Shown piece by piece: positions 32,908-42,303 of a stretch of 64,000 bases of DNA. The DNA comes from Polyangiaceae bacterium (GTDB taxonomy: Bacteria > Myxococcota_A > Polyangia > Polyangiales > Polyangiaceae): the NCBI GenBank assembly GCA_020633235.1, contig JACKEA010000002.1, positions 930,001-994,000 on the forward strand. The letters run 5' to 3'. The translations under genes and the position numbers were made by a program. The notes under the pieces were generated by a model. That model ran no database searches, was not told where the DNA came from, and saw nothing but the letters and a program-made list of their open reading frames with translations. Numbering within the stretch: the stretch's first letter is position 1; the number at the start of each line of letters is the position of its first letter.

Positions 32908-34485
32908 CTACTTCAGGCAATGCAGCGACGAGGCCATGGGGTAGGCGTCGAACTCGGCCACGGAAATGCTCGCGATGCTGGAGCCGTTGTCCGTGATCAG
33001 CTCCAAGCAGCTCGCAGGCCACAGCCGGTCCTGATCCAGCTTGAAGGCCGCGGGGCGTCCAGTCGCACCAACGACGGGCGCCCCGCTCTGCATCGAAGCT
33101 CCGAACGGCACCGCGTAGAATATGCTCTCCGGCACGTCCAAGCTGGTACGCGCCAGCCGCGCCGCCGGGGCAGCGCTCGCGAACTGCAAACGTTCCCCGC
33201 CCCGCACCAGAGTGAGCGGTTTGCCGGGAGACACCAACAGCGTCCCCTCCAGCACCTTGGGCCACGGAATGCACTCGCAGCTGGTACCCATCGCGATGTC
33301 GATGCCGGAGTGGGCGAGATCCCAGCTGTTCACGTCGCTGCTGCCGACGGCGCGCATCACGTCGATCGAAATGCCATCACACGCGCTCGTCGGATCCAGC
33401 TGCCCGTCCGGACGCTTCACGATGCCGGGCCCTTCGTGCCACTCGAAGTCGAAGCTGGTGGCGCCCACCTGCTTCAAGTCCGGGCCGAAGACGCGCACCT
33501 CTTCCTTGCCCGCGCCGCCGTGCAGCACCATCACCACGCGGTCGATGCCCGGAGCGTAGGTCCAGTCCGGAGAGAATGCCTCGGTGAGCTTTGCGTCCCG
33601 TTTGGAATTGGGTTGTTGCGGCGCGAAGCCCGTCGCGCCCAGCTCCTCCACGCCGCTCTGGAACGTCGGGTCGCTCGATCGCAACACGAACTGCCCGGCA
33701 CCGTTGCCGGGGTTGGCCCCCGCCGCGCTGGTATCCGTGAACGCCAGGTAGTACTTGCCGTCCTTGTAGAACGCGCTCGGCTGCCCTGCGCCGTAGGTGT
33801 TCGGCTTGCCGGCGAGAGACTGCGCCGGGCCGATGATCGGTTTGCCGCCGTTCAAGCGCGTCCAGCTGAAGCCGTCGTCGCTCTGTGCGACGCCGATACG
33901 CGTGGTGTTGTTCGGTGTGCCGTCCTTTCCCAGCCCGCCGTAGAACATCACGTAGGTGCCGTTCACCCGGACCACGCTCGGATCGCAGGTGTGCGCCCCG
34001 TCGAAATCCCCCACTACGCCGGTCGGCGAGAACACGTCGTCGTAACTGTTGGGCGCCGTCGACCCATGCGCGTGCCACGGTCCGTCCAAGCTGGCGGCTT
34101 CGGCATACAAGATGTGGTCCCCGGCGATGCCGCCACACCACCACATGCGATACACGCCATCGTGCATCACGCTCGGCGCGTAGTCGTAGGACGGCCGCGC
34201 GAATGCCGGGGAGTTGCTGCCACGGGGGTTTTTCGTGGCCCCCACCGTGGGCACCTCACTGCCACACGGTCCGGCGTCGACGCCGGCGTCCTCCGCCGCG
34301 GCGTCCGGATCCGGACCATCGGCCCATCCGTCGGACAATCCCGCGTCGAGGGAAGCCTCCGCGTTTCCGTCGCTGGAAGCATCCACCAGCGTATGTGGCG
34401 GTCCGGCGCTTCCGTCGTCGCTCGAACAGCTGACCGCGAGAAGCAGGGACAAAGCCGCGCAGCCCAGCGCCATTCGGCCAAACAT
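32908..34485 (-). CDS. Secreted lipoprotein with five-bladed beta-propeller-like (GH43/GH62-like) domain
   Basis: A 525-aa lipoprotein with signal MFGRMALGCAALSLLLAVSC and an Asp/Ala-rich linker (about 22-72). A long domain has propeller-like blade signatures: 'PSYDYAPSVMHDGVYRMWWCGG', 'HTCDPSVVRVNGTYVMFYGG', 'QPSAFYKDGKYYLAFTDTSA'. This repeated 'DP.V...G.YYM.Y' pattern is seen in glycoside-hydrolase clan F propellers. Catalytic acids cannot be assigned with certainty. It is convergent with the small membrane protein gene (3 nt apart). Confidence 0.75.
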   Translation of the reverse strand: MFGRMALGCAALSLLLAVSCSSDDGSAGPPHTLVDASSDGNAEASLDAGLSDGWADGPDPDAAAEDAGVDAGPCGSEVPTVGATKNPRGSNSPAFARPSYDYAPSVMHDGVYRMWWCGGIAGDHILYAEAASLDGPWHAHGSTAPNSYDDVFSPTGVVGDFDGAHTCDPSVVRVNGTYVMFYGGLGKDGTPNNTTRIGVAQSDDGFSWTRLNGGKPIIGPAQSLAGKPNTYGAGQPSAFYKDGKYYLAFTDTSAAGANPGNGAGQFVLRSSDPTFQSGVEELGATGFAPQQPNSKRDAKLTEAFSPDWTYAPGIDRVVMVLHGGAGKEEVRVFGPDLKQVGATSFDFEWHEGPGIVKRPDGQLDPTSACDGISIDVMRAVGSSDVNSWDLAHSGIDIAMGTSCECIPWPKVLEGTLLVSPGKPLTLVRGGERLQFASAAPAARLARTSLDVPESIFYAVPFGASMQSGAPVVGATGRPAAFKLDQDRLWPASCLELITDNGSSIASISVAEFDAYPMASSLHCLK

Positions 34486-34575
34486 CCGCGTTAGCTACCA
34501 TGGTGGCGCGTTTCGCGGAATGCCGGGGGTCCCGCTTCCAGGCCTGGCGCGTATACTCCTCGAAGGGAGGGCAGC

Positions 34576-35772
34576 TTGAGTAGCGACACCGCAATCAGTC
34601 AAGAGCCCCTCTCGACGCGTCGGCCGCCGAGAGGTCGCGTCCTTCTGGTGGACGACGACGAGCTGCTGCTCGCGGCGAACGCTCGCGTGCTCCGGCGCGA
34701 GAGCTTCGACGTCGTGACGGCAGAGAGCGGGGACATCGCCATCGAGAAGTTGCGCCAGACGGAAGTGGACGTGGTGGTGACGGACATCTCCATGCCCCGC
34801 TACGACGGCATTCAGCTGCTGCGCGCGGTCCGTCAGGAAGATCGCGACCTCCCCGTGGTGTTGGTCACTGGCGTTCCTGCCGTCAGCTCCGCGGCAAAGG
34901 CGGTGGAGCTCGGCGCGTTTCGCTATCTGCTCAAGCCCTTCGAGCCGGCGGAGCTCGTGAGCACCGTGGTGCGCGCCACGCAGCTCCGTCGCCTGGGTCG
35001 CGCCAAGCGCCTCGCCCTGTCCGTGCTGGGGCAAACCTCGGGAGAAGCCTCCGGCATCGCCGGCCTGGAGTCGAGCTTCCGCCAAGCGCTGTCCACCCTG
35101 TGGATGGCGTTCCAACCCATCGTGTACACCTCGGACCAAACGCTTTTGGGTTACGAGGCGCTGCTCCGCTGCAGCGAGCCGTCCCTGCCCCACCCCGGCG
35201 CCGTGTTGGACGCCGCGGAGCGCCTGGGAGAGCTCACCACCCTCGGCCGCACCACCCGCCACCGCGCCGCCAGCATGATGCGCGAGGCTCACCCCGAGGC
35301 CCTGCTCTTCATCAACCTGCACCCGGAAGATCTCGCGGATCCGCACCTGTTGGACGAATCCGTCGCCCTGTCCGAAATCGCGGATCGCGTCGTCCTCGAA
35401 ATCACCGAACGCGCCTCACTCGATCGCGTGCCGGGCCTGGACGAGCACCTCGTCGCCCTGCGCGCCCTCGGCTTCCGCATCGCCATCGACGACCTGGGCG
35501 AGGGCTACGCGGGCCTGTCGAGCTTCGTGCGCCTCGATCCCGACTTCGTGAAGCTCGACATGTCCCTCGTCCGCCACATCGACGCCAGCTCCATCAAGCG
35601 TCGCCTCGTGGCTTCCATGGTCGCCGTCTGCCGCGACATGGGCCTGCAGGTGATCGCCGAGGGCGTGGAAACGGACGCCGAGCTCGGCACCTTGATCGAG
35701 CTCGGCTGCGATTTGATGCAAGGCTACCGCTTCGGCCATCCTGCCCGTCCCTTCCCGGAGCCCACGTGGTAA
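34576..35772 (+). CDS. Response regulator with REC and EAL (c-di-GMP phosphodiesterase) domains
   Basis: A 398-aa protein with TTG start at 34576, chosen because AGGGAGGG lies 5-12 nt upstream and no ATG precedes REC. REC domain (about 20-135): acidic pair DDD26-28, phospho-acceptor Asp70 (VVVTDIS), Thr in LVTG, Lys120 in LLKPFEP. The EAL domain (about 165-395) keeps the catalytic set: GYEALLR, INLHPEDL, LEITERA, IDDLGEGYAGL, FVKLDMSLV, VIAEGVET and LMQGYRFG. It is expected to hydrolyse c-di-GMP when phosphorylated, linking a two-component input to motility or matrix control. No kinase is adjacent. Confidence 0.92.
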   Translation: MSSDTAISQEPLSTRRPPRGRVLLVDDDELLLAANARVLRRESFDVVTAESGDIAIEKLRQTEVDVVVTDISMPRYDGIQLLRAVRQEDRDLPVVLVTGVPAVSSAAKAVELGAFRYLLKPFEPAELVSTVVRATQLRRLGRAKRLALSVLGQTSGEASGIAGLESSFRQALSTLWMAFQPIVYTSDQTLLGYEALLRCSEPSLPHPGAVLDAAERLGELTTLGRTTRHRAASMMREAHPEALLFINLHPEDLADPHLLDESVALSEIADRVVLEITERASLDRVPGLDEHLVALRALGFRIAIDDLGEGYAGLSSFVRLDPDFVKLDMSLVRHIDASSIKRRLVASMVAVCRDMGLQVIAEGVETDAELGTLIELGCDLMQGYRFGHPARPFPEPTW

Positions 35773-35845
35773 CGCTGCGACAGCGTATGTCGCAGGCGGA
35801 CGCCGGCGAGGGAAGACGCGTCCCACCCGCTACGTATCCGTTGCC

Positions 35846-36607
35846 ATGAACAAGATCCTCCCCTTCGCGTTCGTGCTCGTCGCAGCGGGCTTCGTTGGCT
35901 GCGGCAGCGGCGGCGATGACGGCAACGCCGGAGTCGGCGGCAGCGCCGGCGCCGGTGGCGGTTCGGCAACGGGAGGCAGAGGCGGCCGTGTCGACGGCGT
36001 CATCGACTGCGCCTGGCTCGAGGGACCACAAAACTGCTGGCAGGCCGCCGTCGATGAAGCCTACGCGAGCTGCGCCGTTCCGAGCTCCACAGAGGGCTAC
36101 TTCGGCGACCAGTACCTCTCCTGCGCCTATCCGAACGGAGACACCGACGTCTACGGGAGCAACAGCCACCCGCTGGATGCCGCCGGAAACGGGCATGACG
36201 ACTTCTACGTGGAGGCAACCCGGGGCGGCACTCCGTGCTTCACGTTCGAAGCGCCCACGCCCTCTCTCGGCGGCAGCTCCGGAGTCTGGACGCTCACCAC
36301 CAAGTCCGGAACCGTCACCTACAGCTACGACTCGGCGGGGATCTCCATTCAGTGCCCGAACGGCAGCACCTTTGCGGCCAGCGGCGTACCCTTCGCGATG
36401 CTGTTCACGTGTCCGACCAAGCAGTACCCGGGCGGCGTGGAAGCGATCCCCTTCCCGGGCTTTGCAGTGAGCCAGTCCAAGTTCAACTTCATGCCCTCCT
36501 CCCAGAACGACAAGGGAGACTCGCTCACCAACTGCACGTGTGCGCCGCCGGAGCCACCCGACGGCGGTGGGCTGCCCCCGCCCGCTCCGGGCTGCCCATC
36601 GATTTGA
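35846..36607 (+). CDS. Secreted lipoprotein, unknown domain
   Basis: A 253-aa protein with signal MNKILPFAFVLVAAGFVGC and a short Gly-rich linker. A Cys-containing beta domain (about 50-235) follows: CAWLEGPQNCWQAAVDEAYASC, 'PCFTFEAPTPS', 'TNCTCAPPEPP'. The even number of Cys suggests disulfides and export. No family recognised. A paired dispersed repeat element follows 10 nt after the stop. Confidence 0.7.
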   Translation: MNKILPFAFVLVAAGFVGCGSGGDDGNAGVGGSAGAGGGSATGGRGGRVDGVIDCAWLEGPQNCWQAAVDEAYASCAVPSSTEGYFGDQYLSCAYPNGDTDVYGSNSHPLDAAGNGHDDFYVEATRGGTPCFTFEAPTPSLGGSSGVWTLTTKSGTVTYSYDSAGISIQCPNGSTFAASGVPFAMLFTCPTKQYPGGVEAIPFPGFAVSQSKFNFMPSSQNDKGDSLTNCTCAPPEPPDGGGLPPPAPGCPSI

Positions 36608-36616
36608 CGCGCCGGG

Positions 36617-36667
36617 CATCGCGCCGGACCAACCAGAGGATCGTCAGCATGTCGGTCCGCCGCGGAA
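36617..36667. repeat. Dispersed element, inverted pair with 15-nt spacer
   Basis: The left arm 36617-36634 (minus orientation, three mismatches at its ends; core GCGCCGGACCAAC) and the right arm 36650-36667 (TGTCGGTCCGCCGCGGAA, perfect) flank 15 nt. It can fold as a long hairpin between the lipoprotein stop and the Kef gene start. Confidence 0.75.
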
Positions 36668-36721
36668 CCCACGCGTAGCGCTACTTCGGGACCTCCCGGC
36701 GTGGCATATTCGCCCGCTCTC

Positions 36722-38686
36722 ATGGGAATCGCGACCGATCTGATCATCGTGGTGGTCGCCGCCCTCGTCGGCGGCCTCGTCGCCCATCGGCTGCGACAGC
36801 CGGTGATCCTCGGTTACATCCTGGCGGGCATCGCCGTCGGACCGCACACCGGCGGCGTCACGGTGTCGTCCACCACGGACATCGAGCACCTCGCCGAAAT
36901 CGGCGTGGCGCTCTTGCTCTTTGGTCTCGGCCTCGAGTTCTCCCTCAAGAAGCTGGCCCCCGTGCGCAAGGTCGCGCTCCTCGGAGCGCCACTGCAGATG
37001 CTGCTCACCATTGGCTTTGGCTTCGGCTTCGGACGGCTCTTGGGTTTCGACTCGCTGTCGTCCTTGTGGCTCGGAGCGCTGGTCTCGCTTTCCAGCACGA
37101 TGGTCCTGCTCAAGGCGCTGATGAGCCAGGGCTGGCTCGGCACGCTGTCGAGCCGGGTGATGCTCGGCATGCTCATCGTGCAGGACCTGGCCGTCGTGCC
37201 GCTGATGATCACCCTGCCCAAGCTGGACGAGCCCGGTTTCGGGCTCTCGTCCCTGGGCATCGCCGCCCTCAAGGCTGCGGCGTTTCTGGGCGCCATGTTC
37301 CTGCTCGGCACTCGGTTGCTCCCGGCCATTCTGAAGTGGGTCGCGCGGGCCGGCTCCAAGGAGCTGTTCGTGCTCGCGGTCACCACCGTGGGCCTCGGCG
37401 TCGGCTACGCCACGCACGCCGTGGGGCTCTCCTTCGCCTTCGGCGCCTTCATCGCCGGCATGGTGCTCAGCGAGTCGGACTACGGACATCAGGCGCTGAG
37501 CGACATCGTCCCGGTGCGCGATCTGTTCGGCCTGTTGTTCTTCGCGTCCGTTGGCATGCTGCTCGACCCACGCTACCTGCTGGAGCACGCGCGGCTGGTG
37601 GCCACGGGCGTCGTGGTGCTCTCGCTGGGCAAGGCGGGCATCTTCGCGGGCGTCACCCGGCTGTTCGGCTACGGCAACGTGGTGCCGCTGGCCACGGCCC
37701 TGGGGCTATTTCAGGTCGGTGAGTTCGCGTTCGTCTTGGCGCGGGTGGGCGTGGACGACGGTTCGTTGAGCCACGACCTCTACTCTTTCGTGCTCACCGT
37801 CGCCATCGTCACCATGGCGCTCACGCCCGTGATGAGCGGCATGACGGAGCGGATCTACGCGCGGCGGCGCAAGAGCCCGGGCTTCCAACCGCTGCAGAAC
37901 ATCAACGTGGCCAGCGACACGCTGAAGGATCACGTCGTCATCGCCGGGGGCGGCCGCCACGGTCGCAGGATCGGCGAGGTGCTGCACCACCTGGGCCGCC
38001 CCTACGTCGTGGTGGAGCACGACCAGCGCCGCTTCCAAGGGCTGAAGGACCAAGGGCTCGCCGCCGTTTTCGGAGACGCGACCCAAGAGAGCGTGCTCGA
38101 GGCCGCTCACGCCCACGACGCGAAGCTGTTGCTGGTCACCACGCCGGACACCCAGGTCACGTCCGCCATCGTCCGGCAAGCGCGGGGCCTGAGCTCCCGG
38201 CTGGAGATCGTGGCGCGGGCGGACGACGCCAAGGACGTGCAGGAGCTCGCCGGGCTCGAGCTGGCGGAGGTGGTGCAGCCGGAGCTCGAGGCGGCCCTGG
38301 AGATGATGCGACAAGGGCTGGTACGCACCGGAGTGGCGCCAGAGCAGATCCACGAGTACGCCGACCGCGTACGCCGTGCGCAACGCGGCGAGTCCGCGAG
38401 CTACGTGGCGTACCTGGGCGAGCTCGCGAGCACGACGAGCACGACGAGCGTCGCGCTCCGCTGGATGGAAGTCCCGCCGGAGAGTCCTCTCGTGGGCACC
38501 ACGCTGGCCAGCGCGGACATCCGCGCTCGCACCGGAGCGTCCGTGGTGGCCGTGCGGCGCAGCGGAGACGTGATGCTGAATCCGGAAGCCAGCTTCGAGC
38601 TCTCCGTGGGGGACGACGTCGGCGTGGTCGGCACCCCCGCGCAGCAAGGTGCCTTCGCCGCACTCCTGGCGCCACCAGCGGAGTAG
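36722..38686 (+). CDS. Kef/CPA2-type monovalent cation:proton antiporter with RCK domain
   Basis: A 654-aa protein. Twelve or so hydrophobic helices fill about 1-385 (starting GIATDLIIVVVAALVGGLVAHRL; 'GYILAGIAVGPHTGG', 'ALLLFGLGLEFSLKKL', 'AFIAGMVLSESDYGHQAL'), typical of Na+/H+ exchanger family CPA2. A TrkA-N Rossmann domain (about 400-520; VVIAGGGRHGRRIGEVL) and a TrkA-C domain (about 565-650) follow. It is likely K+ efflux controlled by a nucleotide or ligand on the RCK domain. ATG at 36722 is preferred to an in-frame GTG 7 codons upstream. With the 2-TM channel at 1.5 kb, it is the second RCK-controlled K+ system in the window. Confidence 0.9.
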   Translation: MGIATDLIIVVVAALVGGLVAHRLRQPVILGYILAGIAVGPHTGGVTVSSTTDIEHLAEIGVALLLFGLGLEFSLKKLAPVRKVALLGAPLQMLLTIGFGFGFGRLLGFDSLSSLWLGALVSLSSTMVLLKALMSQGWLGTLSSRVMLGMLIVQDLAVVPLMITLPKLDEPGFGLSSLGIAALKAAAFLGAMFLLGTRLLPAILKWVARAGSKELFVLAVTTVGLGVGYATHAVGLSFAFGAFIAGMVLSESDYGHQALSDIVPVRDLFGLLFFASVGMLLDPRYLLEHARLVATGVVVLSLGKAGIFAGVTRLFGYGNVVPLATALGLFQVGEFAFVLARVGVDDGSLSHDLYSFVLTVAIVTMALTPVMSGMTERIYARRRKSPGFQPLQNINVASDTLKDHVVIAGGGRHGRRIGEVLHHLGRPYVVVEHDQRRFQGLKDQGLAAVFGDATQESVLEAAHAHDAKLLLVTTPDTQVTSAIVRQARGLSSRLEIVARADDAKDVQELAGLELAEVVQPELEAALEMMRQGLVRTGVAPEQIHEYADRVRRAQRGESASYVAYLGELASTTSTTSVALRWMEVPPESPLVGTTLASADIRARTGASVVAVRRSGDVMLNPEASFELSVGDDVGVVGTPAQQGAFAALLAPPAE

Positions 38687-38696
38687 AGCGGGTAGC

Positions 38697-39658
38697 ATGA
38701 GCGTCGTGTCCATCCGAGACAACGCTTTCTTCGAGCGGCTCGCGCCCGCCCAGCGCATCCTGGTCGCGGGTGCCGGCGGCGGCTTCGACGTGTACGCCGG
38801 GCTGCCCATTGCGCTGGCGCTCATCGGCTCGGGCAAACAAGTGACCCTCGCGAACCTCACCTTCACTTGTCTGGATGCCACCAACACGCCCATGCTCGCG
38901 CCACATCTGGGCGGCGTGGTACCCGAGGTCGAAGGCGAGGACGTGTACTTTCCGGAGCGGAACCTCTCCACCTGGCTGCGCGGGCGCGGACTACCAGAAG
39001 TGGTGTACGCCTTCGAGAAGGTCGGCGTTCGACCGTTGCGCGCCGCCTACTCCCTGCTGGTGGAGCGGCTCGGCATCGACGCCATCGTGCTGGTGGACGG
39101 CGGCACGGACATCTTGATGTTCGGGGACGAAGCCGGATTGGGTACGCCGCAAGAAGACATGACGAGCCTCGCGGCAGTCGCGGGCTTGGACGTCCCCATC
39201 CGCCTGGTGGCTTCCATCGGCTTCGGCATCGATGCCTATCACGGCGTATGCCATGCCCATGTGCTCGAGAACATCGCCGCTCTGGATCGCGCGGGCGCCT
39301 ACCTCGGCGCCTTTTCCGTCTCGCGCTCGTCGCCCGAAGGCGCCGCGTTCCTGGACGCCGTAGCCAAAGGCCAAGACGCCACCCGGGACGTCCGAGCATC
39401 GTAAACGGTTCCATCGCCGCCGCGGTCGAAGGCGAGTTCGGCGACGTGCAGTTCACGACCCGCACGGCGAACAGCGAGCTCTTCATCAATCCGTTGATGG
39501 CCCTGTACTTCACGTTCGATCTCCCCGGTCTGGCAAAGCAGTCGCACTACCTGCACCTGCTCGAGCACACGGACACGATGTTCGAGGTCAGCGCCACGAT
39601 AGAGGGCTTTCGTCGCGGGGTCCCACACACACGCCCGCGCCGGGCGATTCCGCATTGA
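38697..39658 (+). pseudogene. DUF1152 family protein with one frame change
   Basis: Starts MSVVSIRDNAFFERLAP... with 'ILVAGAGGGFDVYAGLPIALAL', 'VLVDGGTDILMFGDEAGLGTP' and 'ASIGFGIDAYHGVCHAHVLENIA', the DUF1152 pattern. The first frame stops at 39404 after ATRDVRAS. The sequence continues one base earlier with PSIVNGSIAAAVEGEFGDV to 39658 (ELFINPLMALYFTFDLPGLA; TDTMFEVSATIEGFR), the rest of the domain. One missing C in GTCC at about 39391 restores a ~320-aa protein. Probably a base-calling error. Biochemical role of DUF1152 is unknown. Confidence 0.78.
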
Positions 39659-40001
39659 CGCGCGCCCGCGCGCGCATCGTTTCGAACGCGCCGCCACCGG
39701 GCGCAGGTGCGCTGCACAGGCGCTGTGCGAACCAGAGCGGCAAAATGAGAGCGCCGAGCGTCCGCAAGCTCGTCAACTGAAATCGCATTCGCGATGTCGA
39801 ATTCTGTCGTCCGCTTCGCACTCGTCTCGGATCGCCATCGCTGCAGAAATTCCGGCCGCTTGGTCCGCCCTCGAGCGACGCGCGGCAACGGCGGCGCCCC
39901 CGTCCGCCGCTCTCGCCGGAGTGGCATTGGAGGTGGTCAACCCAGGTGGACAGTGGGTCTGGTCCGGCGCGGAACCCCGCGGCTTGGGTTATCGTAGCGG
40001 G
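39659..40001. other. Intergenic stretch without a recognisable gene
   Basis: GC-rich start (CGCGCCCGCGCGCGC) with several short frames lacking codon bias. The only identifiable object is a degenerate dispersed-element arm at 39957-39974, 27 nt upstream of the next start. Confidence 0.5.
39957..39974 (+). repeat. Dispersed 18-nt element, degenerate solo arm
   Basis: GTCTGGTCCGGCGCGGAA: 15 of 18 positions match, with all mismatches in the first three bases. CCCCGCGG follows. It lies 27 nt before the start codon of the 40002 lipoprotein gene. Confidence 0.6.
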
Positions 40002-42245
40002 ATGCGCGCTTGGCCGCTGCTGTCGCTCGTGCTCGTCGGTTGTCCGGCGAGCCCGCCGGCGGCGTCACGGCCCACGGCGGTGGCGCCGCGCGCCCCGGCT
40101 TCGGCCGCAGCGGAGGAGATCCCCGAGGTCGCGGAGCACCGGCGCTTGGTGGGGCAGAATCCCGACGGGCTCACGTTCACGATCTCGCTGCCCGACGGCA
40201 CGCGCTTTCGCCAAGGCGAGCGCATATCCGTGGAGCTCGCGTTCTCCAGCTCGTTGCCCGACACCTTCAAGCTGAACGGTGCGCTGTACGATCGCAGCGG
40301 GCGGCTGAAGGTCGACGAGTATCGCGTGTTCCCCGCGGGCACGTCGGACCCTTTGGCGGACTACTTTGGCACGGAGACGGGCTTTGCCGGCGGCGGGCTC
40401 CGCACGATGCCCGTGCTCGGCCGGGAGCCGAAGCGCCTGCGCTTCGATCTGAACGAGTGGCAGCGCTTCGACGAGCCCGGTCACTACCAGCTCTATGTCG
40501 TGAGCCAGCGCTTGCGCTGGGAGCACCGCGACGCCGCGGACGCCGGCATCCAGAGCCACGCCGTCACGTCCCAGAACATCGTCTCCTTCGACGTGGTGCC
40601 GGCGGAGCACGCTTGGCAGGAGCGCACGCGGAAGGCCGCGCTGTCCGTGCTGGACGCCGACAAGAGCAGCGAAGACGACCAGCGCGAGGCCGTTCGCACG
40701 CTGCGCTTCCTGGACACGAAAGCAGCGGCGCGGGCGATGGTGTCGCGGCTTCACCGCGAGCAGCTCGGGTATTCCCTCTCGTTCGCTCTGTATGCCATGC
40801 GCCACCGGGGCGCCGCGATTCAGGAGCTCGAAGCGCGCCTCGCCAGGCCCGACACGCCCTTCACGAGCGTGATGCTCACCACCCTGGTGATGCTCAGGCT
40901 GTGGCACGAAGACCCTCCCGGCACGCGCCACTCACAACAGCATTGGTCCCGCATCCGGGACGACGTCGTGAAGCAGCTGGTGCAAGCGTTGCCCAAAAAG
41001 CAGCTGGCGGCGCGCGCATTGTGCGTGGACGCGCTGCTCGGCGTCGGCGGCCAGCTCTCGCCAGAACAGCAGGCAAGCGTGCTCCGAGAGGTGCCCGAAG
41101 TGCTCCCCGCCCTGCCCACGGAACGCCTGGACGAGCTCTTGCGCTATCGCTTCTTGCCGCTGAAGAAGCTGCCGCTGGCGGAGCCGCTGAAGCAAGTGCT
41201 CGCACGAAGCGACATTTCGCCGGAGCTCCGGCAGATCGCCCTCGAGCGCTGGCTCGTGTTCTCACCCGCCGGCGCCCGCACCATGATGCTCGACGTCATC
41301 GAGCGCGGAACGCCGGATCTCGGGCGCCAGGCGATGGACACCCTGACGCTGCTCCCGGACAAGACGCTGAAGGAAGTGGACGGCGCCGTGGTCGGCCGCC
41401 TCGAGCGTTGCGCGCCGCGCTGCGATCCCCAGGCCCAGCCGCTGAGCGCAGCGCTCATCCAACGGTTCGCGAGCGCGCGGAGCGCCGCCCGACTCCGCCG
41501 CGTGTACCCCACGCTCACCTTCTACGACGACCGCAGCGACGCCGCCTTCATCGCCTACTTCCTGCGGGTGGATCCCACCTTCGGCAAGCAGGCCCTCGCC
41601 CGACGGCTGCGGGACAAACCCCCTGGCTCCGCGGTCACGCTGCTGAGCGAGATCGCTCGCCTCGGTTTCCCCAAGCAGGCCGAGCCGGAGCTGATCGCAA
41701 CGCTCGGTGCGAAGCGGGTCTTCGACGTGACGGTGGCTGCGCGAGAGCTCTCCCGCTACGGCTCGAAGGCCGCGGAGCGCGCGCTCTATCAGCGCCTGTC
41801 TGTGTGGAGCAAGAAGTGGCGAGGGCGCGAGCAGGAGCTCGAACGGCCGCTGATCGGCCACACCGAGGGCGGCGACGAAGCTTCGCTGGAAGGTGAGCTG
41901 TGGCGCGCCATCGTCCAGGGCCGAGGCTGGCTCACGGATCGCGCCGGCTTCGAGAAGCTTCGCACGCTGCTGCTGCGCGACAGCGAGAAGCAGCAGCTCG
42001 ACACCCCGATGCAGGAGTGGAAGCGCGGCGCGCTCACCCTGCGCTGGACGCGCACGGACGCCGACGAGCTGCGCGTGAAGCTGGCGCAGTACGAGCTCGA
42101 GTCGCGGGCGGAGGTGGAGCAGAAGCTCGCGCAGTTCCCGCGCGGCACGCGCTTCGAGTGGCGTCCCTACGACGACGTGCCGGGAGAGCTCGAACGCGTG
42201 CGAAAGATCGTGGCCAAGTACGGCCACACGCTGACGCGACCTTAG
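40002..42245 (+). CDS. Large helical-repeat lipoprotein, unknown function
   Basis: A 747-aa protein with signal MRAWPLLSLVLVGC (lipobox Cys14) and an Ala/Pro linker. An N-terminal beta domain (about 45-205; 'LTFTISLPDGTRFRQGERISVELAFSS', 'GHYQLYVVSQRLRWEH') is followed by ~530 residues of HEAT-like helices ('DQREAVRTLRFLDTKAAARAMVSRL', 'LPKKQLAARALCVDALLGVGG', 'LGFPKQAEPELIATLGAK'). The beta-then-HEAT layout is common in Polyangia lipoproteins and has no assigned role. ATG at 40002 starts the signal peptide; upstream frame rejected. Confidence 0.78.
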   Translation: MRAWPLLSLVLVGCPASPPAASRPTAVAPRAPASAAAEEIPEVAEHRRLVGQNPDGLTFTISLPDGTRFRQGERISVELAFSSSLPDTFKLNGALYDRSGRLKVDEYRVFPAGTSDPLADYFGTETGFAGGGLRTMPVLGREPKRLRFDLNEWQRFDEPGHYQLYVVSQRLRWEHRDAADAGIQSHAVTSQNIVSFDVVPAEHAWQERTRKAALSVLDADKSSEDDQREAVRTLRFLDTKAAARAMVSRLHREQLGYSLSFALYAMRHRGAAIQELEARLARPDTPFTSVMLTTLVMLRLWHEDPPGTRHSQQHWSRIRDDVVKQLVQALPKKQLAARALCVDALLGVGGQLSPEQQASVLREVPEVLPALPTERLDELLRYRFLPLKKLPLAEPLKQVLARSDISPELRQIALERWLVFSPAGARTMMLDVIERGTPDLGRQAMDTLTLLPDKTLKEVDGAVVGRLERCAPRCDPQAQPLSAALIQRFASARSAARLRRVYPTLTFYDDRSDAAFIAYFLRVDPTFGKQALARRLRDKPPGSAVTLLSEIARLGFPKQAEPELIATLGAKRVFDVTVAARELSRYGSKAAERALYQRLSVWSKKWRGREQELERPLIGHTEGGDEASLEGELWRAIVQGRGWLTDRAGFEKLRTLLLRDSEKQQLDTPMQEWKRGALTLRWTRTDADELRVKLAQYELESRAEVEQKLAQFPRGTRFEWRPYDDVPGELERVRKIVAKYGHTLTRP

Positions 42246-42303
42246 ACACCACGGGCGCACGCGCTCGACGACAACCGCGACGCATTATGGATATACTGTC
42301 ACC

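Noticed and set aside
34398..34415. Dispersed-element arm (TGGCGGTCCGGCGC)
   Set aside because: Good for 13 of 14 bases, then diverges where the family is most conserved; it encodes the lipoprotein linker (SAGPPHT).
38950..38970. Dispersed-element arm (CCGGAGCGGAACCTC)
   Set aside because: Only the right half matches and it encodes ordinary residues (PERNLS). The same holds for GAGCGGAACCTC at 50605, inside the ArsR helix (GERNLSEL), which is conserved protein sequence.
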